Origin: Helicobacter valdiviensis
GTDB taxonomy: Bacteria > Campylobacterota > Campylobacteria > Campylobacterales > Helicobacteraceae
Assembly (NCBI RefSeq): GCF_003245365.1
Contig: NZ_NBIU01000012.1
Span: forward strand, 1-46,100
Reading direction: 5' to 3'
Length of the DNA stretch: 46,100 nucleotides
A program made the translations under genes and the position numbers. Positions within the stretch are counted from its first letter, which is position 1. Each line of letters begins with the position of its first letter. Positions 26,451-35,787 of this stretch are shown here, piece after piece. The notes beneath the pieces were generated by a model. The model was not told where the DNA came from and searched no databases. It worked only from the letters and a program-made list of their open reading frames with translations.

Positions 26451-27569
26451 CTACTTCCCATTCATACTTAGATAATATTTTTCTAAAAAGATTTGATTAG
26501 CAAGTCCATTAAACTTTCTTCTACCTAATCTCTCTAAGCTTAATTCTACTGCATTTACTACCCAAGAAATTTCACTCAATGGAATTAATCCCATATGATT
26601 AATCCTAAAAATCTTACCTTTTAAATCATCTTGTCCACCTGCAATATTGACACCAAATTCACTCTTTAGGATTTTTCTAATCTCTTCTGCCTCTTTATCA
26701 AATACCGCACTCATAGACAAAGCAGGTATCTTAGGATAAATCATAAGTCCAATCCCCTCCATTGCTGCATCGGTGGCTAGAGATCTTGCCTTAGTTTCTT
26801 GATAGATTTTATCAAAACCTATTTCTTTTGCTTTTTGCAAAAAGGCACAAAGCCCAATAATAATAGTAGTAGGTGCTGTCCAAGCAGTAGTGTTTTTTCT
26901 CTGATTTTTAAGCTCTGTTGCTAAATTAAAATAAAAACCGATATTGCGTTCTTCTATTATCTTGATAGCAGCTTCACTAAGCCCTATAATACTCATTCCT
27001 GGTGGCAACATAAAAGCCTTTTGTGATCCACCTATTAGTGCATCCACGCAACTTACATCTAGCTTTTCCACTCCCATTGCCGTAATCCCATCTACAATCA
27101 CCATAATATCTTTATTATATTCCTTAATGGCTTTTGCAATCACTTCATAAGAATGCCTTAATCCTCCTGCGCTTTCACATGCTTGAATACAAAAAGTATC
27201 AATTTCTGAATCATTTTTTAAAGCTTCCATTACAGATTCTAAGCTTGCTGGCGTATCCCATTCATTCTTAATTTCTACATAGGGAATATTAAAAGCCTTA
27301 GCAATCTTGGAAAATCTCTCACCAAATTTACCACTATTAATAGTAAGCACCTTTTTTCTACACAAGCTTCTTACACTAGCTTCCATAGCTCCACTCCCTG
27401 AACTTGCAAGCATTAAAACTTCAGGAAGTCCTATCATTTCTTTTAAAAGTTCTCTAGTTTTTGCAAAAACTTCTTCAAATTCTTTAGTTCTATGGTGGAT
27501 TGTTGGCTCACTCATAGCAACACGAACAAATTCTGGAACTGGTGTTGGACCTGGCGTAAAAAGCAACAT
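26451..27569 (-). CDS. Class V aminotransferase (alanine-glyoxylate / serine-pyruvate type)
   Basis: PLP-dependent enzyme of 372 aa. FTPGPTPVP and [11 protein letters not shown] are the usual start of this family. The cofactor Asp160 is in VDGITAMG and the Schiff-base Lys184 in [13 protein letters not shown]. pylori HP0736 is similar. The substrate may be alanine/glyoxylate, serine/pyruvate or an aminophosphonate. It is first in the eight-gene minus-strand array, with a TATAAT box close upstream. Confidence 0.85.
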   Translation of the reverse strand: MLLFTPGPTPVPEFVRVAMSEPTIHHRTKEFEEVFAKTRELLKEMIGLPEVLMLASSGSGAMEASVRSLCRKKVLTINSGKFGERFSKIAKAFNIPYVEIKNEWDTPASLESVMEALKNDSEIDTFCIQACESAGGLRHSYEVIAKAIKEYNKDIMVIVDGITAMGVEKLDVSCVDALIGGSQKAFMLPPGMSIIGLSEAAIKIIEERNIGFYFNLATELKNQRKNTTAWTAPTTIIIGLCAFLQKAKEIGFDKIYQETKARSLATDAAMEGIGLMIYPKIPALSMSAVFDKEAEEIRKILKSEFGVNIAGGQDDLKGKIFRINHMGLIPLSEISWVVNAVELSLERLGRRKFNGLANQIFLEKYYLSMNGK

Positions 27570-27600
27570 TTACTCTATCCTTCTATGAAAAATTTTGTAG

Positions 27601-27606
27601 ATTATA
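27601..27606 (-). promoter_or_regulatory. -10 box of the aminotransferase-to-dgkA operon
   Basis: TATAAT on the minus strand, 31 bases before the aminotransferase ATG, with AGGA between. The seven genes that follow have gaps below 65 bases, so this could drive the whole array. Confidence 0.6.
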
Positions 27607-27746
27607 ACAAAAATTTGCCAACTTTTTGTAAATAAATTCCCAAACTTTTTAAAATAACAATACAGTTTGGCTTCGCCTAATGATTTATTTTAAATGCTTT
27701 TAAGATATGCTACAATATTTTTCAAAGCTTCTTTAAAAGGTTTTTT

Positions 27747-28415
27747 ATGAGATTGCAAAGTTTGCAAATAGGATACATTAAGGATTACAGAGATTTTAAG
27801 AGTGCTTTTATTAAAGATATTTATTTAAATTATGCTAAAGTAGAAACTTTAGGGATAAAAGAAAATGAAATCGCTGATAATAAGCACCATGGAGGAATAA
27901 ATAAAGCTATTTTTGCCAATTCTTGTGAAAATTATCCTATATGGGAAAAATTACTCAACAAAAAACTAAATTTTGGTATGATGGGAGAAAATCTAAGCCT
28001 TCAAGGATTACATGAAAGTAATGTATGTGTGGGCGATATTCACAAGATTGATAATGTGATTTTACAAGTTAGCGAACCTAGAAAGCCTTGTATAAAAATT
28101 TCTTTAATACATCATTTCAAAGGCTTTACACAAGAGATTTTTAAAAGTGGATTAAGTGGGTGGTATTATAGAGTTTTGGAGACTGGGGAGCTCCACACGC
28201 AGTCTAAAATCACAATTTTAGAAAGAAATAAAGAAAATCTAAGTATTTTGGAGCTTAATTCTTTATTTTTTAATCCTAAAAATACTTTAAAACAAAATCC
28301 AAATCTACTGACAAAACTTGCAAATCTAGACACACTCCTTGCACCAAATTGGCATGAGTGCATACAAAAACGCCTAAATAATACTTATGATACAAGCTAT
28401 ATGCAAAAACTTTAA
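27747..28415 (+). CDS. MOSC-domain protein (YiiM-like)
   Basis: 222-aa protein with the MOSC sulfur-carrier/molybdenum-binding fold. HHGGINKAIFA, GMMGENL, VCVGDIHKI and EPRKPCIKIS are visible; the Cys in the last motif is the conserved molybdenum cofactor ligand. The C-terminal ~60 residues correspond to the 3-alpha domain of YiiM. YiiM reduces N-hydroxylated bases such as 6-hydroxylaminopurine; the same role is inferred. A TACAAT box is at 27711-27716. Confidence 0.82.
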   Translation: MRLQSLQIGYIKDYRDFKSAFIKDIYLNYAKVETLGIKENEIADNKHHGGINKAIFANSCENYPIWEKLLNKKLNFGMMGENLSLQGLHESNVCVGDIHKIDNVILQVSEPRKPCIKISLIHHFKGFTQEIFKSGLSGWYYRVLETGELHTQSKITILERNKENLSILELNSLFFNPKNTLKQNPNLLTKLANLDTLLAPNWHECIQKRLNNTYDTSYMQKL

Positions 28416-28576
28416 TGATGGTAACTTACTTTTCCCTCAACAAGCAAAGCAATCCACATCTCCTCATCTATCACAAGAAGTTTATTCTAAATCTTTTAGC
28501 CTCTTATTGTCATTGCAAACAAATATCTTGTATTTATCTGGCAATTTTAAGACAATTTTTGTCCATAAAATTAAGC

Positions 28577-28582
28577 TATAAT
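28577..28582 (+). promoter_or_regulatory. -10 box before the 130-aa protein / nuclease pair
   Basis: TATAAT 29 bases before the ATG at 28612, with AAGGAG directly upstream of that ATG. It probably drives both this gene and the PD-(D/E)XK gene that follows. Confidence 0.6.
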
Positions 28583-28611
28583 TTCAAAATATCAAAATTT
28601 AAGGAGCAAAA

Positions 28612-29004
28612 ATGCAAGAGAATAATTTAGAAAAACTAGAACTATTATTAAAAGAAGAATTTTTAGCAAGCAACCCTGAAAAAAGCGATAAAAACGAAGA
28701 TGTTGTATTTGGATTGGATATTGTTGAAATTATGGAGATGGCTACAAACATTTTAAACAAAGGTGGATTTTATATTTATAAAGAAAATATAAGCGATTTA
28801 GCACCCAAAAAACTTGAAAATCACAAGCTTTGCATGGTTGTAGCAAGCTTTAATATCCTAAAAGGCTCAAGTCTTGTAGAATTCCAAACAAACAAATTAG
28901 CAACACTAGAAGATACACTAGAAGAAGATACTGATTTTGTTTTTAGTGCTAAAGAAGATAGTAAGGAAAGCACAAAACTGCTCTATTTTTATCAAAAATT
29001 ATAA
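28612..29004 (+). CDS. Hypothetical acidic cytoplasmic protein (130 aa)
   Basis: Not recognised. A strongly acidic, soluble protein with a helical N-terminus (NLEKLELLLKEEFL), a mixed alpha/beta middle (LDIVEIMEMATNILNKGGFYIY, KLCMVVASFNIL) and a tail ending LLYFYQKL. No cysteine clusters, membrane segment or nucleotide-binding loop. It has a strong promoter and ribosome binding site and ends eight bases before the nuclease gene. It could be a partner or inhibitor of the nuclease, but only position supports that. Confidence 0.6.
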   Translation: MQENNLEKLELLLKEEFLASNPEKSDKNEDVVFGLDIVEIMEMATNILNKGGFYIYKENISDLAPKKLENHKLCMVVASFNILKGSSLVEFQTNKLATLEDTLEEDTDFVFSAKEDSKESTKLLYFYQKL

Positions 29005-29012
29005 GAAAAACT

Positions 29013-30164
29013 ATGCGAGATTATGAAAATTTTTTTAGCAGTTTTTTAAATTTTAAAAATAAGCGTTTAGAAAATCGCAAAAGAATGGGGTTAAATGATT
29101 ACAATCCTTTGTTAGTCGTGCAAAATCCATATTTAGAGCAAATGCACTCTAACATGCTCTACTCGCTCCTAAACCCTAAAGGCAATCATGAGCAAAATAA
29201 TTTATTTTTAAAAGAGTTTTTAAAGCAATGCCAAATAGAGGGAATAGATTGTAAAAATATAGAGATTGACAAAGAATATTTTGCGGGGGATTTTGGGCGA
29301 TTTGACTTGTATTTAAAAAGTAATGAGTGCCATATCATTATAGAAAATAAAATTAACGCAGGAGAGCAAGAAGAACAATTAGAGCGTTATGCAAACTTTT
29401 TAGATGACAAAAATAATGTAAAATACCTTATTTATTTAACCCCTTATGGCACAAAGCCTAGTAGTTTTAAAAAATGGAAAATTTTTGAAAATACCATAAA
29501 TAAAGGGAATACAAAGATAAATTATCGCCAAATATCCTATGAAAAAGATATTTTAAAATGGTGCGAAAATATAAAAGACAAGGTAAAAAACATTAAAAAT
29601 CTTTATTATGCAATAGAATTTTATATAGATGTGATAAAAGAAATCACCAACCAAAAGGAAAATCAAATGGATATTTTGGAATTTTTAGAGAATGCAAACA
29701 ATAGCAAAAATTATGATTTAATCTTAGAGATTCTCTTGCAAAAAGATAAAATAATGGAGGGGTTTTTAAGGAAAATTTGCAAAGAGTTGCTAATAAAAAA
29801 GGAATTTGAAGATTGGGAGATAGCAGATAGTAATTGTAACCATTTGGGCTTTATTTTTAAGCCCAAAATTACACAAAAATATTATTTTGCATTTTGTTGG
29901 CAAGATGTTACAAATAAGGATAATGGGAGCTTTGGAGTTAGGATTTTTGGCGAAAATATCGCAGAACACACAAAAAGAGAGAAAATTGCAAATTTCTTAA
30001 AGGTAAAAGGGATTAATCTTTTTGATTCTAATTGGAGTTTTGTAAATAGTGGCATACCTTTTAACAATTTTATAAAAGACAATGAAATTAGTAATTTTAT
30101 AAGTAATAATTATAAAAAAACAATAGACATTAACCAAAAATTAAAAGATTTTAAAAGCGATTAG
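29013..30164 (+). CDS. PD-(D/E)XK nuclease superfamily protein
   Basis: 383-aa protein. The N-terminal domain has the restriction-endonuclease-like core: Asp98 in GRFDLYL, then Glu111-Asn-Lys113 in IIIENKI, and a QLERY motif at 122-126. HSNMLYSLLNPKGNHEQ upstream is typical of the PDDEXK_4 group. The C-terminal ~170 residues are a separate domain rich in aromatic and charged residues, possibly for target binding. Members of this group are often in defence or repair contexts, but no known defence partner is seen here. Substrate unknown. Confidence 0.75.
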   Translation: MRDYENFFSSFLNFKNKRLENRKRMGLNDYNPLLVVQNPYLEQMHSNMLYSLLNPKGNHEQNNLFLKEFLKQCQIEGIDCKNIEIDKEYFAGDFGRFDLYLKSNECHIIIENKINAGEQEEQLERYANFLDDKNNVKYLIYLTPYGTKPSSFKKWKIFENTINKGNTKINYRQISYEKDILKWCENIKDKVKNIKNLYYAIEFYIDVIKEITNQKENQMDILEFLENANNSKNYDLILEILLQKDKIMEGFLRKICKELLIKKEFEDWEIADSNCNHLGFIFKPKITQKYYFAFCWQDVTNKDNGSFGVRIFGENIAEHTKREKIANFLKVKGINLFDSNWSFVNSGIPFNNFIKDNEISNFISNNYKKTIDINQKLKDFKSD

Positions 30165-31008
30165 TAGTTTTTAGCTAAAGAAATCTTAAAGCAAGAAGCA
30201 ATCTAAAAATAACTATTATATTTAAAACAAACCTTTTAGAAACCACACTTCATTCACAGTAAAAAAGCAAAAAATCATTGCAAAGCCTCTACAACATACT
30301 ATCGCTAGGGCTTTATCTAAAGCAATCCAGAAGAGCAACTAAGTTTATTAATATTATTTAAGTGATTACAGTTTAAATTTCGTTACAAATCTTTTTAGAC
30401 TGCCACAAGTTTCTCAAGATGTAAGAGGCTTTTATACCCCTCAATAATAAACTTTAAAACTTATAAAAACAGCTTGTTATCTTTCCCAATTTAAAACAAA
30501 AATATCCCAAATATCTCAAATTATTTTTGCCTTCTAGGATAGTTACATTTTTGCTTAAGTTTCTTATATTTTTTAGTTATAAATATCTTTATAAAACACT
30601 ATACAATCACAGCTTAATCGCCATTATATAAAAATAGCTTGTAATTACCTATGATAAGATTTGGAAGATAACTACATAGAAAACTTAAAATTTAATACAG
30701 CAATTAAAGTTTGAAGTTAGTTTTTTCAAGCTTTTTTAAATTAAAATTATCCCAATCAACTCCTTTAAAAATTGATTATATTTCAAACTTAATCTTTATA
30801 GAAAAATAAAAAAGATATTTCATTACCACTCAATATGATGGGTTGGGGCTAATTTTTAGATACTACACTTCATTTTTAACGATACACTTATATTGCTTTA
30901 TAAAAAATCTCATGCAAATATTTTGTATTTGCTTATAATAAGTAGGATTATTTAGAGTAAAAACTCTTCTTATTAATAAAATACAAGCTTTAAATTCTCA
31001 TATAATCT
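30165..31008. other. Gene-free, eroded intergenic region
   Basis: About 0.84 kb without a supportable gene on either strand; stops are frequent in all frames. It holds one palindromic element (30275-30330) and AT-rich sequence. It may be the remains of lost genes, but I could not align it to any family. Confidence 0.6.
30275..30330. repeat. Degenerate palindromic interspersed element (TCATTGC...AAAGCAATCCAG)
   Basis: The ends TCATTGCAAAGCC and GGCTTTATCTAAAGCAATCCAG are complementary over ATTGC/GCAAT and AAAGCC/GGCTTT. The end words are those of an interspersed palindrome found in intergenic DNA of many bacteria. Related words are found at 28446-28456 and 28509-28518. Confidence 0.4.
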
Positions 31009-31875
31009 TTATTTGCTACTCTTAAACCACTTTGGCAGTGGATTTTGCATACTTTCATCAAACATACTTTCTACATCTTTTAAGCTACTTATATCCCAAG
31101 AATCTAAATTTTGATTAAAACTTTTCGCCTCACAAAACATCAAAGACATATCGCTAACTTTACTTACATTCCAAGAGCTAATATCCTGATTAAAGCTTTC
31201 TGCATAATAAAACATTCCACACATATCCCTTACATTCTCCACATTCCAAGTGCTTATATCCTCATTAAACTTCTCTAAGGAATAAAACATATAGCTCATA
31301 TCTAGCACATTTTCTACATTCCATTTTGCAATCCCACCAAAATCCTCTCTATAATTCATACCTATAAATAATGCCCTCATATCCACAATCAAACTTGTAT
31401 CAATTTCACCTAAATATACACTCTCATCTTCTATCAAAACTCTTAGTTGTCCTTTACTTTTAGGCTTATATTTATTTCCTATTTTATAACTTTCACTCCT
31501 TAACCAAATAGGCAAAGTTTTAAGACTTGTATTCTCCACCATAAAGCGAAAATCGCGCACATTTGAAATATCCCAAGCATCTAAATTCTGATTAAAATTA
31601 ATCGCCCCATGAAACATACCTTCCATATTTTCAACATTTCCTACACTCCAAGCACTTATATTTTCATTAAAATACAAAGCCTTACTAAACATATAGCCCA
31701 TATCTTTTACCCTACTCACATTCCAAGTGCCAATCCCGCTAAAATCTTTTCGCACACTTTTATTAAAAAGGGCATGCATATCTATAATCAAGCTTGTATC
31801 AATATCTCCTAGATACACATTCTCATCATCTATTAACCTTTTTAGCTCCTCTTGATTTTTTGGCTTATATTCCAA
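31009..31875 (-). CDS. BspA-like / DUF285 leucine-rich repeat protein
   Basis: 288-aa protein built of ~24-residue DUF285 repeats of the form WNVSxVxDMxxMFxxAxxFNQDI. It is an internal duplication: residues 3-125 and 136-288 both open with YKPK...L(I/V)xDExVYLG(D/E)IDTSLI and then run through the repeats. There is no signal peptide or anchor, so it is predicted to stay in the cytoplasm, or to leave by an unusual route. Such proteins occur in many Campylobacter, Helicobacter, Brachyspira and Mycoplasma genomes without known function. It lies 56 bases after the WYL regulator on the same strand. Confidence 0.8.
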   Translation of the reverse strand: MEYKPKNQEELKRLIDDENVYLGDIDTSLIIDMHALFNKSVRKDFSGIGTWNVSRVKDMGYMFSKALYFNENISAWSVGNVENMEGMFHGAINFNQNLDAWDISNVRDFRFMVENTSLKTLPIWLRSESYKIGNKYKPKSKGQLRVLIEDESVYLGEIDTSLIVDMRALFIGMNYREDFGGIAKWNVENVLDMSYMFYSLEKFNEDISTWNVENVRDMCGMFYYAESFNQDISSWNVSKVSDMSLMFCEAKSFNQNLDSWDISSLKDVESMFDESMQNPLPKWFKSSK

Positions 31876-31931
31876 CTTTTACCCTTTTGTTTTTCAAAGA
31901 AGTTTAACATTTTATTTTAGACATTTTCTGT

Positions 31932-32768
31932 CTATTTTATGGACTTTAAATATGCTTTTAAAGTTTTTTTAATACTCTCTTGCAAGCTTCTTGGCTCTAG
32001 CACTTTGATATAAGGCATATAACTATAAATTAAAGGTAAAATTTCCATTTCATTGCTTATTTGCACTTCTATCTCTAGTGAGCCATCTTTATCTTTTCCT
32101 AAAATTTTTTGCGTTTTTAAAGGCTTTCTTTGAAAATATTTTACAATGGGTGCTTCTATAAAAAGTCTTACACTAAAACTATTACAGCCAAACCACACAG
32201 AATCTGCATTCTTAAGATATTCTTCTAGTGCAAACTCCACTTCAAAACTCTTTTTTCCTTCTACAATGTTTTTAATATCTTTAAAATAAAATTTTTTAAA
32301 CTTATCTTGTTTAACACTATCAAGTCCCAAAAGATACCAAAACCCACTAAAAAATGCCAATTTTAAAGGCTTAATACTAAAACTAATCCCCCTAAAATCA
32401 AAAATCACTTCTTTTTTGTTCTTAATCATTTCTTCTAAAATTTTAAAATTTTTCAAATCCTCATCATCTAGTTTTTCTACGCCCATTTGGATAAAAATAG
32501 ATTTTTCACTAGATTTTGGTAGATTAAAATCATCCCAATATGCAAGATTTTGATAAAATACTTCTATAGTATCTACTTCTATCTTCCATTTATTACCTAT
32601 TTTTATTGCTTTTAAGCTTTCAAGATCTCTTTTTATGGTTTTGGTGCAAACTTTTAATTCACTAGAAAGTTCCTTAATAGAACAAGGAATTTGACTAATT
32701 TTAGAATAAATATATTTTAAACGCTCTGTTTTTTGGTTTTCTATTTTTTGCATAATCTCTTGCATCAT
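31932..32768 (-). CDS. WYL-domain transcriptional regulator
   Basis: 278-aa protein with an N-terminal DeoR-like helix-turn-helix (CSIKELSSELKVCTKTIKRDLESL, about 29-54) and a C-terminal WYL domain (FSGFWYLLGLD, KFYFKDIKNI). WYL domains bind nucleotides or nucleic acid and often control DNA-damage or defence genes. It is probably co-transcribed with the DUF285 gene downstream. The target is not known. Confidence 0.83.
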   Translation of the reverse strand: MMQEIMQKIENQKTERLKYIYSKISQIPCSIKELSSELKVCTKTIKRDLESLKAIKIGNKWKIEVDTIEVFYQNLAYWDDFNLPKSSEKSIFIQMGVEKLDDEDLKNFKILEEMIKNKKEVIFDFRGISFSIKPLKLAFFSGFWYLLGLDSVKQDKFKKFYFKDIKNIVEGKKSFEVEFALEEYLKNADSVWFGCNSFSVRLFIEAPIVKYFQRKPLKTQKILGKDKDGSLEIEVQISNEMEILPLIYSYMPYIKVLEPRSLQESIKKTLKAYLKSIK

Positions 32769-32907
32769 TTTACTCTTTTAAAAACTTTTTAATAAATATA
32801 GCATTAAATCTCAAAATATAAGTTTTGCAACAAAAATATTTTAAATTCCAAATCAATAAAATTTAAATTTTTATAATAAGAGATTTTAATTTTATCCCAT
32901 AGCATTT

Positions 32908-32930
32908 AAAAGGGGGAATTATCCCCTTTT
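32908..32930 (-). terminator. Terminator of the P-type ATPase gene
   Basis: AAAAGGGG and CCCCTTTT form a perfect 8-bp stem with a 7-base loop immediately after the stop codon, with T residues at the 3' side of the stem on the minus strand. Confidence 0.8.
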
Positions 32931-32933
32931 TAA

Positions 32934-35579
32934 CTAATTTACCTTAAAGACAACTCTATAACAAAAACGCATAATCTCGCCTAATACAATCACACTAGCT
33001 CCTACTACCATAATTTTCCCCCACATTAAAAGTTCTAGCGGACTTGTTTTAAACGCTTCTCCCCCAAATTGCACAATCAAAACTTGTAAAATAAAAGTAA
33101 GCACAAAAGTAAGCACCATCCAATAATTTGCTCCCAGATTTTTAAAGATGCTCTCATTATGAAGCTCTCTTGCATTAAAGGCATTAAAAAGCACCATCAC
33201 AACAAACAGGGTAAAGAGCACACTTCCTTTTTCTTCTTCACTCGCTCCTAAAAAATTCCAAAAATACTGTGCTAAACATACAAAAGAAATAAAAATCCCA
33301 CTCACTACAATAAGCCCTAACATGCTCTTAGTAATAATATTTGCATTGCGTTTTGTGGGCTTATACTTTAACAAGTTTTTAGAAATTGGTTCTAGCCCCA
33401 AAGTAAGTGCGGGCGGTCCATCCATAATAAGATTCACCCATAAAAGTTGCAAAGCACTAAAAGGGGCACTAAATCCCATCACAACCGCAAATAGCACAAT
33501 AATAACCGATGAAAGATTGACGGTTAGCTGAAATTGTATAAAACGCTGAAAATTTTGATAAATTCCCCTACCCCAAGTAATTGCCCTAATAATTGTGCTA
33601 AAACTATCATCTAATAACACTACATCACTAGCTTCTTTAGAGACCTCTGTCCCACTAATCCCCATTGCTATACCTACATCTGCATTTTTGAGTGCAGGTG
33701 CATCATTAATACCATCTCCTGTTAAAGCTACCACATTACCTTGCTTTTTTAACTCTTTAACAATACGCATTTTTGTGCTGGGTGTGGAGCGTGCTACGAT
33801 TTTTATATTTTGCAAACTCTTAGAAAATTCTTCCTCACTCATAGCTTCAAGCTCACTTGCTTCAATAGCCACCCCACCCTTTTCCAACAAATGTAATTTA
33901 GCACCTATTGCCTTAGCAGTTTCAAGATTATCTCCTGTTAATATCTTTAGGCTAATTCCTGCTTCTTTTGCTCTAAGAACCGCTTCATAAACATCTTCCC
34001 TCAAAGGATCAGCAATCGCCACAAAACCATCAAAAACAAATTCTTTTTCTATTTCTTCCCTATTAGTAGCAATCTCCTTTAGTTCTCTATGAGCAAATGC
34101 TATCACTCTATAAGCTTGTTTTTGAAAATAGGTAATTTCTTTTTTAATTTGTGCAAGCAAACTACAATCCATATCCACACAAAGATCTAAAATTTTTTCT
34201 GGAGAACCTTTAGTATAAGCTATAATACTTTTATACATTTTTGCAAGAGTTATCATATTTTTAGCTTGAGAAGAGAAGGGAAAAACTTGCAAAATCTCTG
34301 CATTCTCTCTTAAATTCCTATAATCACAACCAAAGTTTTTAGCATGCACTAAAAGGGCACATTCTGTGGGATTCCCTAAAAATAAAATTTTATCCCCTTT
34401 TTGTTCTAAGTCTGCTGTGGAATTTAACGCACAATTTTCTAAAATTAAACCCAACTCTTTTTCCATTTCTTCTTTGTTTTTTAACTCTACTCTTTTATTA
34501 TGGATAAAAAAATGTTCCACACTCATTTGATTTTTGGTAAGTGTGCCAGTTTTATCCGAACATATCACATTTACACAACCTATCGTTTCACAAGCAATTA
34601 GCTTTTTTACTAGTGCATTTTGTTTTGACATTTTAATAACATTAAGTGCCAAAGATACCGCAACAATAGTAGGCAAACCCTCAGGAACTGCTGCTACAAT
34701 CAATACCACACTAGAAATAAAAGCCTCACTCACTAACTCTAATGCAATTTCTCCTCTTAATACAAAAAATACTACCTGCAAAATAAAAGCCAAACTTGCA
34801 GCCACTGCTCCAAAAATTGTGATTTTAGTTCCCAATTTTTTTAGTTTTTCTTGCAAAGGTGTAGAATCTTTATAGCTTTTATTAAGTTCTTTTGCCACCT
34901 TTCCAAACTCACTCTCTAATCCTATTGCTACACAAATTGCCTTAGCACTTCCTTGAGTGATAAAACAGCCACTATAAAGCATATTTTCATAAGTGTTACT
35001 TATTTGTTGCTTGCCAAGCTCTTCACTCTTTAACACATGCATACTCTCACCCGTCAAAGAAGATTCATCGCTCATTAACTCTTTTGCACTAATGATACGA
35101 CAATCACTTGGTATTTTATCTCCGCTCTCTAAAAAAATAATATCTCCTAGCACCAAATCTTCTTGAGCCACCCTGCTAATAGAACCATTACGCAAAGTTT
35201 TGATTTTATTTCCCTCTGTCATTTTATGCAATGCTTCAAAAGCCTTTTGACTTTTATTCTCCATAATAAGAGTAATTCCAATAGAAAGAAAAATAGCAAT
35301 AAAAATCCCTAAACATTCCAAAAAGTTGGCTTCTTTATTTGCAAAATATTCATAACTATTAATACTAAGTGCTAACACCCCTGCAAACACCAAAAGTAAA
35401 ACCATAGGTTCTTTAAATGCCTCTAAAATCTGCATATAAATAGGCTTTGGCGGAGAGGAATCTATTTGGTTCTTGCCAAAAGCTTGCTGATTAAGCAAAA
35501 CTTGCTCTGTGCTTAAACCACTAATAGGACTTGTATGGTATTTTACATAGAGTTCTTCTAAAGTAGGTTGTGTATGCAT
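32934..35579 (-). CDS. Cation-transporting P-type ATPase, Ca2+/Mn2+ (P2A) type
   Basis: 881-aa pump that exports a divalent cation across the inner membrane using ATP. It has about ten membrane helices. The actuator motif TGES is at 176-179, the PEGLP ion-binding motif of helix 4 at 299-303, and the phosphorylated Asp342 is in SDKTGTLTKN. KGSPE, TGD and TGDGINDAPALKNAD follow in the nucleotide and hinge regions. NLIMDGPPALTLGLEP is the helix 6 site. PEGLP and the N-x3-D pattern fit Ca2+ or Mn2+ rather than heavy metals. AAGGAG precedes the ATG and is part of a structured leader (35580-35760). Confidence 0.88.
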   Translation of the reverse strand: MHTQPTLEELYVKYHTSPISGLSTEQVLLNQQAFGKNQIDSSPPKPIYMQILEAFKEPMVLLLVFAGVLALSINSYEYFANKEANFLECLGIFIAIFLSIGITLIMENKSQKAFEALHKMTEGNKIKTLRNGSISRVAQEDLVLGDIIFLESGDKIPSDCRIISAKELMSDESSLTGESMHVLKSEELGKQQISNTYENMLYSGCFITQGSAKAICVAIGLESEFGKVAKELNKSYKDSTPLQEKLKKLGTKITIFGAVAASLAFILQVVFFVLRGEIALELVSEAFISSVVLIVAAVPEGLPTIVAVSLALNVIKMSKQNALVKKLIACETIGCVNVICSDKTGTLTKNQMSVEHFFIHNKRVELKNKEEMEKELGLILENCALNSTADLEQKGDKILFLGNPTECALLVHAKNFGCDYRNLRENAEILQVFPFSSQAKNMITLAKMYKSIIAYTKGSPEKILDLCVDMDCSLLAQIKKEITYFQKQAYRVIAFAHRELKEIATNREEIEKEFVFDGFVAIADPLREDVYEAVLRAKEAGISLKILTGDNLETAKAIGAKLHLLEKGGVAIEASELEAMSEEEFSKSLQNIKIVARSTPSTKMRIVKELKKQGNVVALTGDGINDAPALKNADVGIAMGISGTEVSKEASDVVLLDDSFSTIIRAITWGRGIYQNFQRFIQFQLTVNLSSVIIVLFAVVMGFSAPFSALQLLWVNLIMDGPPALTLGLEPISKNLLKYKPTKRNANIITKSMLGLIVVSGIFISFVCLAQYFWNFLGASEEEKGSVLFTLFVVMVLFNAFNARELHNESIFKNLGANYWMVLTFVLTFILQVLIVQFGGEAFKTSPLELLMWGKIMVVGASVIVLGEIMRFCYRVVFKVN

Positions 35580-35760
35580 TCTAGCTCCTTTGCTATATAT
35601 GAGCTAGATTTCAAAAGGGAATATATTTCATATATAGCTTTTTAAAGTTATATATGAGTCTCATAATTTAAGACAAAACCAGATATTAGCAAGTGCTAAT
35701 TATCAGTATGTTGGTTTGCCACGAGTATTCTCGCCTACTACTCCCTCATAAGTTTTGTGA
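35580..35760 (-). promoter_or_regulatory. Structured leader (riboswitch-like) of the P-type ATPase
   Basis: Read on the minus strand, a closed domain is framed by ACAAAAC (35752-35758) and GTTTTGT (35673-35679). It contains GGGAGTAG, a CGAG-AATA-CTCG hairpin and an ATTAGC-ACTT-GCTAAT hairpin. Next comes segment A with TCATATATA, segment B GCTATATATGA (35628-35638) and segment C TCATATATAGC (35592-35602); B can pair with A (9 bp) or with C (11 bp). Finally TCTAGCTC (35601-35608) can pair with GAGCTAGA (35580-35587), covering the ribosome binding site. GGGAGTAG before a P-type ATPase recalls the Mn2+-sensing yybP-ykoY class, but the rest of the consensus is not clearly matched. Confidence 0.55.
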
Positions 35761-35787
35761 TTATACAATAATTTTAAAGAATTTTAC

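Noticed and set aside
26450-26461. Earlier ATG (MGSS) for the epimerase
   Set aside because: It would overlap the aminotransferase stop; MKILVTG is the usual start for this family.
24373-27569. Overlapping open frames opposite the aminotransferase and kdsB
   Set aside because: They mirror codon bias of the true genes on the other strand and have no start signals.
35671-35760. tRNA or other standard small RNA in the ATPase leader
   Set aside because: No T-arm consensus, no acceptor/anticodon arms and no SRP, tmRNA or TPP/cobalamin signature; kept only as a candidate regulatory leader.
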